Source: Lingula anatina (Eukaryota; Brachiopoda; Lingulata; Lingulida; Lingulidae). Taken from it: DNA of 47,888 bases. This document shows positions 35,424-45,850 of the stretch, one piece after another. Each line of letters opens with the position of its first letter. The first letter of the stretch is position 1. The notes under the pieces are model-generated. The model saw only the letters and a program-made list of their open reading frames with translations, searched no databases and was not told where the DNA came from. Location: assembly GCF_001039355.2 (NCBI RefSeq), contig NW_019774014.1, positions 459,806 through 507,693 of the forward strand, read 5' to 3'. Both the position numbers and the translations under genes were made by a program.

Positions 35424-36470
35424 TCCGTGTAATGGCGAGCGTGGAGGCTGGGAGGCCACTACGGGATTTAGCGGTCTTGCTTTCATGTAGGTTCCTTCGT
35501 ATATAAATTGATGTATAAATAAATTGAAATAGATACATAAAGTCCTTTGTGGTTAACTCTCAGCCTATATGAAATTCGTTAAACTTGGTGGAAAAATTGC
35601 GATTTGAAATATTAACCAGGCAAAACGCCAGCATTGTTATCCATCTATTCGGTTTTTATTTAATATAACTACATTCCTGGGATCTGCTACATAATTTAGC
35701 AAGAAAGACGTTCATATCTCTAAATTGAAAATTAGTTTGCTTTTTTATAATATAAACTCATAACAATCAGTTCAATGAAAGTATAATGGTCTGAATAAGA
35801 AACCAAAAATGAACAACATTTAATAAACAAGTTTTTAAAATTATTTCATTCTTTGATATTTCCTAGAACAATTGCAATGATTTTAGGGAAAGCAGGTGCT
35901 TTAAAACAGAAATATGACAAGATTTTTTTTTTCGTATTGACATATATTAACAACTACCTATTTGTTTTACCTTTGCAAAAAAAAAAAAAAAAAATTAGAA
36001 CATATCTCGTATAAGCTCAGATAAATATACTGTGCCATAATGAGAAAAAGTGGCCATGAGCTGGCAATAGAGAAAGGCAGGCACATGAAAATCCCTCTGG
36101 AAAAAAGAACCTGCACAGAATCGAGGACGAGATACATTTCTTCACATGCAACAAGTACCACACAGAGTAAAAACGCATGCTTAATTCCCTCTCAAATACT
36201 GAAAAACAAAATCATGAATTAGCAGGCAGTGATCAGAAGCTATTTTATCCCCCTCAACCCTCAAGACCATAAATCCCTTAAAGCGATATTGCTGTATATT
36301 CAGTTAGCAGCACAATGAATAAGCGCCCATCTCATTTATTAACTTTTAGCTAATTATTACGTATATAGAAATCTTGCTTAATATTGTAAAGTGAGATTGC
36401 AGGTACTGATGCTTTGATAGATATTTTAAACCTTATTATATCGCATTATCTAATTATTTAACTATTTCAC
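35424..36470. other. spacer between the duplicated IFI44-like units
   Basis: Unique sequence separating the two duplicated blocks. A run of about 19 A bases lies at 35976-35994. No gene recognised. Confidence 0.5.
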
Positions 36471-36479
36471 TATTTAACC

Positions 36480-37015
36480 CCAGAAAATCACTAGTAGTGA
36501 ATCAAATATAGTTTGTCTTACTAATAAAATAAAATAATGGGCCACAGTTTAAGACGAACATACAGACGTTCTCTGTAATAATGGTCTACACAATGCATAT
36601 CATTACCGATCACAGCATCACTATCTGCTATTTCGTTGAAACAATACATTGATGTCTTTCTTGAATCCTCTCTCAACCAACTAGAATTAACACAATTACC
36701 CAGTGCCTGATATCAGTTGGTGTGAAGAAGTGATGCTGTAGAAAAAGACATCGTTAGAACGGATGAAGGACAAATGTAGTCACTTGTTCCACTTTCCATG
36801 TGTACTTCGAATAAAATTTTGCACAAGTCATTTGTATAAATTACAATTTGAGGTTATACCAGTATAATATACCTGGATATTTGAGGATCGATTGATGTCT
36901 AAATCAGTAAGCGCTATGCGCAGAAGTCTCGTCTTATTCGTTTTAGTTCTACAACTCAAACAACAGAGGGTGCTGTAGTACATGTACATGTACCGGTAAG
37001 CGCGACTCCAGGCAG
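36480..37015. other. duplicated 3' flank of the intact IFI44-like gene
   Basis: Homologous to 28700-29510 downstream of the pseudogene. Shared stretches include GCTATGCGCAGAAGTCTCGT and GAACGGATG. It shows that the duplicated unit extends about 500 bases past the stop codon. Confidence 0.7.
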
Positions 37016-40000
37016 TTATCTTTTGATATTCATCTTAGACATTTGGGTGTCGGTCTCCTCCATGTGGTCTAGTTGATCCTCAATGTAGTCCTCGGCACTT
37101 CCGGTCATCTGTCGGAGGGCGTTCAGTGTCAGGATGTCCACTCTGGGGTCAATGGAGGTCTCGGACTCGTAGTTCTTCACGGGATGGATGTGATTACTCT
37201 GTATACCGAATGTATCACTGATTTCTTTCACTTTCTTTTCAATGACACGACTGTGAAATACCACAGATGGGTCTTCGGCTACGTCTTCGCATACTTTGTC
37301 CACCTTGGTCAGGACCACGTGGACGGGGATATCTGCAAGAGTTTAAATTAAGTGAATGATGTATTCTTTCCTTTAAAGCAGTATATGTACACACTGAACT
37401 GTACTCAAGTCAGCAAGACGTCTGAATAATTTATCAATCAACAAACCACATGCATTTCCCAGGAACAAGCCCCCAACAGAAGAGTGTACAGGGTCTTCTG
37501 GTACAAATATGCTGAGTAAGGTGAGATCCAGATATATTACCTTTGAGACATCCCCCTTCCACCCCTTGGCTTGCCTAAATAATAGTTTATGTTCAAGCAA
37601 TTTCAATCATATACATATACATGTGCCGGTATGCTCACTCCATATAAAGTGAAAGACAGTGCATGTAGTATCAAACGTATTCAAAATTTCGCCACCGCAC
37701 AAAATATGTGTTGCTACTTTTAATGCAAGTAACTATACATTAAAGGAAAAATAGTCCATTTATTTTCAGTTTTGGTTATAGCCGTTACCTCTGTCACGTG
37801 CCAGAGTTTGAATGCCCAGCAATTTGTCCTTGACCTTGGGAGGTATGACCTTGTATGTGCTGCCATCTATGACTAGTGCTACGCAGTGAATGACTTCAGC
37901 CAAACCAGGGTCCTTCACAAAACCAGGAGATTTACGTGTGATACGCACAGCTGGGTTAAACTGGAGAGAAATGTAATTTTTTTTTTCTGTATATAAACTT
38001 AATTGCACTCTGTTAAAGTCTACATTTGACTAAATGTGTAAAAGTCTTCTGGTTAGACGAAGTTACAAAGAAACTACAAACCATTAAGGCAAAGTGAATT
38101 TAAGATAAAACCATTTAGTTAAACCGAAATAAAAAACGATATTAAGCATAATGAACATTTCTTATTCGACTGAGTGCTGAATCATTTTCGTTAGCCTAAC
38201 GTCGCAAATCCATTAATCTGTCTTAGGCTGGGCAAAACAAATATTTGACATATCCACCAGGGTTTTGGACACCATCCTCCTCCCTGTGTGCCTGGAAATG
38301 AAAGCAATTTAAAATATCTAATGAAGGTCGGACTGACCTCTAACACCATGGGTGCTAATTAATACGTCACTGACCTGGAAATGGTCCGGCACGTGACCAT
38401 CCAGCAGATAGGCCATGTCCCCCACATCTAGTCCCTGGTCCTCTTCCAGACCCATGGTGTCACACAGGCGGAACGCCGGCGTCTGGTGGCCTCCGCGGAT
38501 CTCATACACACGAAACTTTAATAATAATAATAATAATAATTTAAAAAAAGAAAAAGAACGACAACAACAACGATAAGAAAGAAAAATAACTACTAGAACT
38601 TGTATTAGCATTGAGAGCTTCCATAATTTAAATAAATTGGATGAACTGGCCAAATGATCTATTGTCAAGCGGCTAGGAATAGTCTCCGTTGCCCTGGGCA
38701 TTACTAGTATGTGAAAAAGGTTATAAAACTGAGGCCTCTTCTTGTTCAGTGTTGGATTTTCCACCCTTTCCCACATAGCTTCTTTGATGCCACGTTTGCT
38801 CCAGTTTTTCTCCAGGTCTCAGAGTTATTCATATATTTATCATTCTTATTCTACTGGATTACTAACAACGTTCACTCATTAAGAAATAAATAAATAAATA
38901 AATAAATAGAGAAAGAAGTGAATCTGTGCCTGGATTTTCTCTTTCAAAACGTATTTTGATGTTTTGATAACCATGTAATTATCTGCACTTTAAAGACCTA
39001 TGAAGCCTGCTCTTCGTAAACATTCCCTTCATTTTCCAATGGATAAATACATGTATATCATAATGCAAGTACATACCTTGGTTGTGAGGCTATGGGGTGC
39101 CGTCCCGGTCGCCACCTGGCTGTGGACTTTGCCTTTCCACACAGAGCGCACAGTGTTAAAGAAGCTGGATTTCCCCGCCCCCACACTGCCCACCAGGAGA
39201 AGCCGTGCGGCGGGGACTTTGGCCTGGCTTGGAGTGGAGAATGACACCAACTCATCAAAAAGTTTGTCTCTAGTCTAAAATGAAGAGATGAAGACAATAG
39301 AGAGCTTTCGCACCTGTACGTTTAGGCGAACGACTACGTTTAGGTCATCATATTTTGCTGTCTAGTGACGTGTACACATACGGTTAGAGAAAACATTATC
39401 CGCAGCAAGATTGCTACCCGTTAATGAAAAACGGTTTGACAAATCAGCATAATTTTATGAAATCAAGCCTTTCAAAATTGATCGTTTCTCTGCTAAAATC
39501 ATATTGGAATTTTTTTTTTTTTTGCAATATATGTGAAACATGTTGTCTCTGTTATTTGTGTCTGTGTTTTTTGTTACTATTGAAATATAGGTTTTACCCG
39601 TAAAAAAGGCATTTTTCACTGACCACAAGGCAGTCAGAACTGGCCTTCCGCACGCGTGACTGATTGTATGATAAGACTGTTAGGTCATCATTTTTTGAGC
39701 AGTTGTTACGAGTACACATGCCTTTGTAAGTGGTCTGTAGACTAGCCGTTTGCACTTGACGCACAACAAGCAGGATATCCGCAAGGTAAGTGCCGTTTAG
39801 TAAGATACTACTAGTAGCTCGATTTTCTCCTTTAGTTGACAGGGCGTCTCCTTGACTTTTAATGCAAATTTTATGAAGCCTTGTTTCGAAAGTCACATGG
39901 CGTCCTGTTTTGTGTATTTGAATACATTAATTATAAATAAAAGTAAGGACAGCACATCTTTCTTCACATGAAATTGTCTCTAATAGCAAATATTGATTAA

Positions 40001-43000
40001 TATTCATTATATCAGTAACAAAAACTGACGCTGCATTGATTGGTGACCCGCTTATTTTTTTTCAGCTGAAAATTGCGAAAACATGCAGCCAACTAAGAAG
40101 CGCCGTACTGATTCACCAGCAGATTACGTCAGTTACCTGAAAGACAAGTTGGCCTTCGAGAAAGAACGCTTTGAATTAGAAAAGAAAGAGCGAGAAGCTC
40201 AAATTGAGAAAGACAAACAAATGATGGAGATGGTTACGTCTTTGGTTAAGAAGAAAAGCTGAATTGACATACTAGGCTCTTGCTGCCTACAAGATACACA
40301 TGGGCTGAATCTTTGTTAAAACATTAGTTTTTTATTCAAGATTTCATTTAAATAAATGTTTGCTTGCGGTATGAATTTTACATTTTACTCTTTAATTTTC
40401 CATACGCACAATGTACACGTGTACAGTTCATGCTAAATAGTCCTCCAAGGTGGGAGGATTTAGTTAAAAGTACCGACTCATCTGATTGCCATACACACAG
40501 GTATGGGAGTTGACCAGAAGACCACCTACCAAGTACTGCTTGGCTACAGGAGACAACAGAACTTCTTAATTCTTTCGAAAGTCCAGAAAGGCAAAGTTTC
40601 ACAATAAGTTTCCGAACTTCCACTCGACGCATTCCCGCACAGAGGACATTCTCCTGTTGAATTCTTCTTCTTCGGTACTTAAATTTGCTCCTCTGAAGGG
40701 ACTCAACAGATACCTTTTAACGGGGTAAGCCGGATCTCTATAAATTGGAAGACCATTCCAAAATTACCTAACCTGTCCAATGGTGTATGACCTAATTTAA
40801 CGTCTCTGCATTAGCCTCGGTCACAACCGGCCGCACGGGCTCTTACGGGCTGTTTGCGTCCAAAATTTGCGCAGAATCTCACGTCCCACTCAAGGCCTTC
40901 TTACGCAATTTCGAGTTCGCAGACAGCCCGTCAGCACGTACGGAGGATGCTGGACATGTCCAAAAGCTTCTACGAATAGCCTGCGAACAGCGAGGCCGCA
41001 AGCATAACTTGCTCCCCTCGCACGGAGTTAGCAAGAGAAACGCGCGTTGTGCAAGACGCACATCGCAAGCAATGAAGGAGCAAGTGCCCTTTGCGTGTTG
41101 AGTAAGGCGCACGCCCTCACAACTATAACGAACAAAGTCGAGAGCACACCGGGAATGCGTCGCACGTGCGTCACCCCCACGCCTGTATATAAAAGGCGTG
41201 CTCACGACGAACGCTTGTGTCTTTACAATGAACATCGACTATGTAACGTGTACAGCAATTTTAAAATTTTCAAATTCTTGCTCAATTTTGTTTCTAATAT
41301 GCCTCCAAAAGGCAAGAGAAAGAAGCTTACATAGTGGAAAAAAGGGAGGAGGAAGAAAGCCGTACATCACCACAAACGTGTGAGGCAAGTGAGAAGCAAA
41401 ACTGACGCAAAAGGGCACTACTTTCGCCGCGCTTTGCATTCCCTTCATAAGTGGTGAGTGTGTGCCACGTACACAGGAAGCAAAACAAACTCAAAAAATG
41501 AATACAATTTCCACGACCATCGCTCCTTGCAATTAGCGTCCCTGCCTGAAAGGACATCACATGGGGCCTTGCGACTCCCAACCCAGCAGGCAAACGACAT
41601 TTATTCTACGTTGATTCAACGTTGATCCACCAAAATTAACGTTGATTCAACGGTGAATCAACGTCGATTGTCTGCTGGGAAGGAAGACTTTCCTCTACCT
41701 CTACGACCTCTACGGCCTCCGCAACACCCAAAAATCGCAGGGGTCGTACGATCCTGAAATTCGTGCGTCCGGTTGTGACCGAGGCTTTACAGCATGTGAA
41801 ACATGTATCAGCCTACTATACAATTCGACTATCCGTAAAGGCTAAACGGGTCTTTCTGCGAAATCACGAAAAAATAAACGTCGGTCATTTTACGGTTACG
41901 GATAGCTAAATGTAGTCAGTCGCCTAAACGTGCAGGTGCGAAGCTCTCTAATAACTTGAAATGTGCCGGTTTTCTTAAAATATTGAATGCGCGCTATGGT
42001 TCCCTGAATCAGAATCTCAAAAATCTAAACAAAAAAGAAACGATTAGAAAAGTTACTATGAAATGTGTAAAATAATTTAGCAATCGTATTAACATAAAGA
42101 CAAGGGAGCACACTGTATACTACAAAAATTAGAAAGAATGAAAGCTTGTAAAAGTCGTACCTTTAATTTTTTTTTTTATTTTTATATTTAGTTTCGTCAA
42201 AGAGCTACATGTACATATACCTTATTACTCCAGTCGTTAATCTCAGTTTTGCGCCATGGCTTATCTTTCTCATACAATTCATCTTCCAGATGTCCCTCTG
42301 TAAAAATAATTAGAGATTAATGTGGTTCGTCTGTCGGGATCAACGAAGACCATCTTACGCTGCACATTGCTGCGTGCTCTCTTCAATATATCTCTTTTTG
42401 ACTGAGACTTAGGATCTTCAATATGAGCTCTGTAGACTTGGTGTTTGGCATTTAACAGCTTAGAGATAAATATCCTGTAGATTAATATCCATTGTTCTCA
42501 AACTATGTATATTAATGGGGCCGTGAAACAGGCATCATATCTATCACTATGATTAAATAATGAAAAGAAGTAAAATTATTCATCGTCGTGCAATATGAAT
42601 AAAATGACACGTATTATAGTTTCATCATTTTATTCATTACAAATAACCAGGAAGAAAGCTTTGCAATTTCGTTGAATTGCTCTAACTATTTAATCACAAC
42701 TGAAAAAAATGATCACTGAAACGTTGCATGAAACCAAACATTGTGTAATATACAGTTGACGAGTATAATGGCACTTACGTTTAACAGCGTACACTTCAAT
42801 ATCGAGATAGGAGTCGCTGTTTCCAGTAAATGTTTGGGTGTTGAAACCATTGGCGTCATAATTAGTACCGATGTAACTGCAGCCATTTGTGTTGAAATAA
42901 CCGCCAGATTTATTGTATGAATTGGAAAAGAACAACAGATTGTTTCCACAGGGCTCAGACACACTGCATACCTCTTCCACATCTAGCCCATAACCATAAC

Positions 43001-43385
43001 TGTCAACAGTATCAAAAGTCGTCTGATTATAGTTTAAATCACCTCCAAACGTGGGGCCATATGTGCCGTTGTCATAAACATCATTCCCGTTTCCATTGCG
43101 AGCAAACTTTACCATGTTTGGGATGAGTTGGAACAAAAATGCACGGTCATCATTAACATAATTTCTGCATGATGACCAGGCAATGCTTGTGGATCCCCCT
43201 ATGACGTAACCAGCACTGTTTTGACCAATAGAAACAGTCGGACCCTGGTTGTTGTACTTCTCATGGAAAGCCTGACCAGTGCAGCCGTCTCTGGAGGCGC
43301 TGTACAGGAGGTCAAAGGTCAAGGCCGGGTCACCAATCCATGCGCGAAGCTGTTTCCGGTACGTCTTGTTATCAAGTATTGGCAT
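37016..43385 (-). CDS. IFI44-like: IFI44-like protein: TLDc domain plus GTPase-like domain (six exons, 503 aa)
   Basis: Homologue of interferon-induced protein 44, a cytosolic GTPase-like factor tied to antiviral responses in vertebrates; the family is also present and often expanded in invertebrates. Exons (minus): 42779-43385, 42221-42297, 39077-39274, 38375-38515, 37789-37960, 37016-37332. Phases agree and 1512 nt give 504 codons. Exon 1 encodes the TLDc domain (about residues 5-200; FDLLYSASRDG, YGPTFGGDLNY, SYLDIEVYAVK). Exon 2 has the KPWRKTEINDWSN linker. The G domain shows P-loop GSVGAGKS (257-264), DTMG (313-316) and TKVD (407-410). Start: the ATG follows an in-frame TAG within the exon, and a TCTGTTTCAG acceptor implies a 5' UTR exon. 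Intron 2 carries a 2.65-kb transposon nest. Intron 3 ends in a (TTA)n tract instead of a normal pyrimidine tract. Confidence 0.92.
38521..38543. repeat. (TAA)n microsatellite at a splice acceptor
   Basis: About seven units immediately upstream (in minus-strand sense) of exon 4 of the intact IFI44-like gene. It replaces the usual polypyrimidine tract before the acceptor AG at 38516-38517. Confidence 0.85.
38881..38908. repeat. (AAAT)n microsatellite
   Basis: Seven AAAT-type units inside intron 3 of the intact IFI44-like gene. Confidence 0.85.
40066..40262 (+). CDS. probable 3' exon of a transposon Myb/SANT-type protein
   Basis: A strong acceptor (TTTTTTTTCAG, ends 40065) opens a frame with ATG at 40083 and TGA at 40260-40262. 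AATAAA lies at 40351. The 59 codons from the ATG read KKRRTDSP then a charged coiled coil rich in Glu and Lys (KLAFEKERFELEKKEREAQI). Such a basic patch plus Glu/Lys coil is the typical C-terminal end of the Myb/SANT-like protein of PIF/Harbinger transposons, which carries the transposase to DNA. The upstream exons with the SANT domain were not found, so it is a fragment or a stand-alone peptide. Confidence 0.5.
40428..40790 (-). pseudogene. Harbinger (HARBI1-like) transposase, C-terminal remnant
   Basis: Read on the minus strand from about 40742 the frame gives YRDPAYPVKRYLLSPF, then FNRRMSSVRECVEWKFGNLL, then FAFLDFRKN, VAKQYLVGGLLVN and LNPPTLEDYL. This is the familiar end of HARBI1-type DDE transposases: DPAYP...LLSPF, then the R-rich helix with VEW.FG, then NPPTLEEYF. 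Three in-frame stops (after FGNLL, RKN and SRYF) disable it. The N-terminal two thirds are missing, and the 5' side is cut by the nested miniature at 40813. Confidence 0.8.
40813..41786 (+). mobile_element. 974-bp Harbinger-type miniature, copy 1 (AGCCTCGGTC family)
   Basis: Ends AGCCTCGGTCACAACCGG and CCGGTTGTGACCGAGGCT. TTA follows on the right (41787-41789) and TTA overlaps the left end (40811-40813). On the plus strand TATATAAAAG (41186-41195) is followed by ATG at 41228 and, at 41299, a frame starting MPPKGKRKKL that stops after 11 codons. Copy 2 at 45851 has the same promoter and the same MPPKGKRKKL start. It probably derives from an autonomous element by internal deletion. Inserted in the transposase end of the larger Harbinger element. 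Confidence 0.8.
41582..41679. mobile_element. 98-bp palindromic miniature (CCCAGCAG ends)
   Basis: Ends CCCAGCAG and CTGCTGGG, with inner ACGTTGATTCAACGTTGAT and TGAATCAACGTCGAT making it nearly palindromic throughout. It lies inside the AGCCTCGGTC miniature, forming the innermost layer of the nest. Confidence 0.75.
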
Positions 43386-45120
43386 TGTGGCCTAGTGGGC
43401 TGAAACAGACGTTTAAATGTGTATTTTAAATATTTTCAAACAACAATATGAACAGTGTCAATGGTGGACCCAGGACCTCTTGGGGGTTTTGTGGGGGTTG
43501 CAGTGTGGTAAAGTCGATGAGGGCAATTTGAGCACATTGCATGCAAGGCACTTAGAATTGAATCTGTTTGGTTTTGTCACGGTTTATACGATCTGGTTCC
43601 GTCATTGCTGTGCACAACATTTACGCCAAGGCAGAAACTATTACGAATGCAATGTACATACATGTGTACAGTTTATCATCTTTATCTAATACCAGTTCTA
43701 CTTTACAAGGCGGCCTACAATGCCCCACTTAATTCTAACACATGACCATGATAATAATTCAGGACTCACATATATGGAAGTTTGACGAGATAGAATAGCA
43801 GCCTGTCCAGTTAATAAACATGGAAATAAATACATTTAATATAAGTGTAACATTCCCAAATACAAGAAAAAATCACATTAAAAAATAACATAAGTGACTA
43901 AAATTCTTTGGATGCGTGATAAATACTTTATTGTACTTACTGACATCCACACAAAGTTTCTGATGCACATTACCATAACAAACAGGGTGAATCCATCGAG
44001 CTGAGATACAAGTACACTTAGTGCACAGGGGTTGCACCTATAGTCTGTTACAAAATCACTAAATATTCTTCAATTTTGTAACAGGCTATACAAGAAACCA
44101 CTGAGATATCAGAGGGTACATGTACAGTACACTAGCAACTGTTTTTAAGGGGCAGTGATTACACCATGCTCAGACTTGTTGTCCTATCACATTCAATTAC
44201 ACGTAGCAAATACACCTTTCTGAAAACAACCAGCTACTGCCAGGCAACCCTACCTACACCACTGGATATATCATTGTTCGTCATTCACTGAGGCCAATAG
44301 ATGCGAAATTGACTAGACCCACGCTGCATTTGTCTCATACTCTGCATCTCATAAAACACGAAATTGACATAGTCATGCTTATTTCGTAATTTGCTGGCTC
44401 CAATAAATGCAAAATTGCTTTTTATAACGTAGCCATTTGAAGCTCAAGTATCCACAGCAAGAGGCGAACGCGTCATGAGTCGTGTCAATCTCGCATCTAT
44501 GGAGTTCAGAAAGTGGCGAAACAGACACAGCCATGTCATTTTGGGCCCAACGTTCTGTAGTGAAAGACGAATGCGGCAAGGGCCTTGTTAATTTCGCTGC
44601 TATAGGGATTAATAGCATACAAAATAAACACGGTGCATGTCGTTTTCGCATGTTAAGGGGCGTCTTAAAGATGCACGCGTATGCTGGTATGGCCATGGTA
44701 TATATATTAATTACTGTACTGACACTACTGGATATCTTAATGTGTCTGCTGTTAACTCACTGTACTAACACTACTGAATATCTTACTGTGTCTGCTGTTA
44801 ACACACTGTACTGACATTACTGGATATTTTAATGTGTCTGCTGTTAACACAGTGTACTGACACTACTGGACATCTTAATGTGTCTGCTGTTAACCCACTG
44901 TACTGACACTGGGTATCGATGTCAATGTTTTTTACTACTCCTGCCATTAAATCTAACTAAATTGATCATTGAATTTTTGATGATTCCCTTTCATATATAC
45001 TTACCTTAATAAGTTCTTCGCCAAAACGTTTTCCTGCAGGACTATAATACCGTTATCGTTTTCTAACAATGTACTTTGACTAATACGAATACGCGCCTTC
45101 GTAAGAAATAGATAGCAAAG
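43386..45120. other. 5' intron of the intact IFI44-like gene
   Basis: Begins at the TCTGTTTCAG acceptor (43409-43400, minus strand) and reaches the duplicated upstream flank. No separate gene seen. It contains the 46-bp minisatellite at 44715-44930. Confidence 0.45.
44715..44930. repeat. 46-bp minisatellite
   Basis: Units start at 44715, 44761, 44807, 44853 and 44899 (partial), each TGTACTGACACTACTGGATA-like followed by GTGTCTGCTGTTAAC. Confidence 0.92.
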
Positions 45121-45124
45121 ATAG

Positions 45125-45470
45125 CACTAGAAATCCCCGCACCTAGTTGGAAGAACTGGCAAATGCAGTTTAGCTTTGATTTTCAACGGTTAACTTAGGG
45201 GGCCACTAGCTGTAGTCTGGAGACGCCTTATATCATGTTACAAAACTGCAATAACTTGTCATCTCAGTCAGACCAAGAGCCAAAGAGAGCTGATGGTGCT
45301 CAAATATTGCATTAGAAGTCTACAATAGCTTTAAATTTGATAAGATTAACGATCAATCCAGGATGTCAACACACCAGGCAGTGTAACACCTGGACTGTCC
45401 TCATTTTTCATATAAATGACTCCCACAGTGCTCTCCATTATTTCTTATCTTACTGCTTCAAACAAAGAAC
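45125..45470 (-). promoter_or_regulatory. duplicated 5' flank of the intact IFI44-like gene
   Basis: Counterpart of 33950-34370. It lies 1.75-2.1 kb upstream of the start codon, the same distance as in the pseudogene, so it probably holds the promoter and first non-coding exon. The TATATAAGG of the other copy is not preserved here. Confidence 0.45.
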
Positions 45471-45600
45471 TGCCACAAACACACAAGATGTGGGATTTAT
45501 GAATGAATAGGTTTATATATCACACAGTAAATGCCCCAGTCACTCATAAAGTAGATAAGTAAGAAGAAAAAAGATACGCTTCGCAGTAAACTGTAACTAA

Positions 45601-45820
45601 AGCCTAGATTACATTTGAGATGCGATGCCCGTACGGTGCACGTATACTGCGCGTGATACTATTTTTGTACGGCGTCTGAGCGGAGGTAGACGGTGGCCGT
45701 GCGAAATGATGCGGAATCGTACGGATTTAATGCCATGTAAAGTATCGTAGCTCCTTACGATGTAAAAATATTGCACAGACAATTTCATCGCACGGCGCCC
45801 GTGTAAATATAATCTAGGCT
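45601..45820. mobile_element. 220-bp Harbinger-type miniature (AGCCTAGATTA ends)
   Basis: Ends AGCCTAGATTACATTT and, in reverse complement, AGCCTAGATTATATTT. Flanked by TAA at 45598-45600 and 45821-45823. No coding content. Confidence 0.85.
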
Positions 45821-45850
45821 TAACGTCCCTCCTCAACACCCGGAGCCTAA

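Larger units (their letters stand above)
39299..41949. mobile_element. 2.65-kb Harbinger element in intron 2 of the IFI44-like gene
   Basis: Left end AGAGAGCTTTCGCACCTGTA; right end in reverse complement AGAGAGCTTCGCACCTGCAC. The match continues inward through ACGTTTAGGCGA. Flanks are AAT/AAT (39296-39298, 41950-41952), or TA/TA if one base is taken off each end. It contains a transposase remnant (minus, 40428-40790) and a small coiled-coil-coding exon (plus, 40066-40262) in convergent arrangement, as expected for Harbinger elements with separate transposase and DNA-binding genes. A 974-bp miniature is inserted at 40813-41786. The pseudogene's intron 2 is only about 240 bp and lacks all of this. 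Confidence 0.8.

Noticed and set aside
39594-39896. 100-codon minus-strand frame inside the Harbinger element
   Set aside because: A short piece (SYNQSRVRK) faintly resembles the Arg-rich helix of Harbinger transposases, but the rest does not, and a better transposase remnant exists at 40428-40790. I do not call it.
41047-41593. Frames of 60-95 codons in the AGCCTCGGTC miniature
   Set aside because: They cross the promoter region of the miniature and are not preserved as frames between its two copies, apart from the MPPKGKRKKL start.
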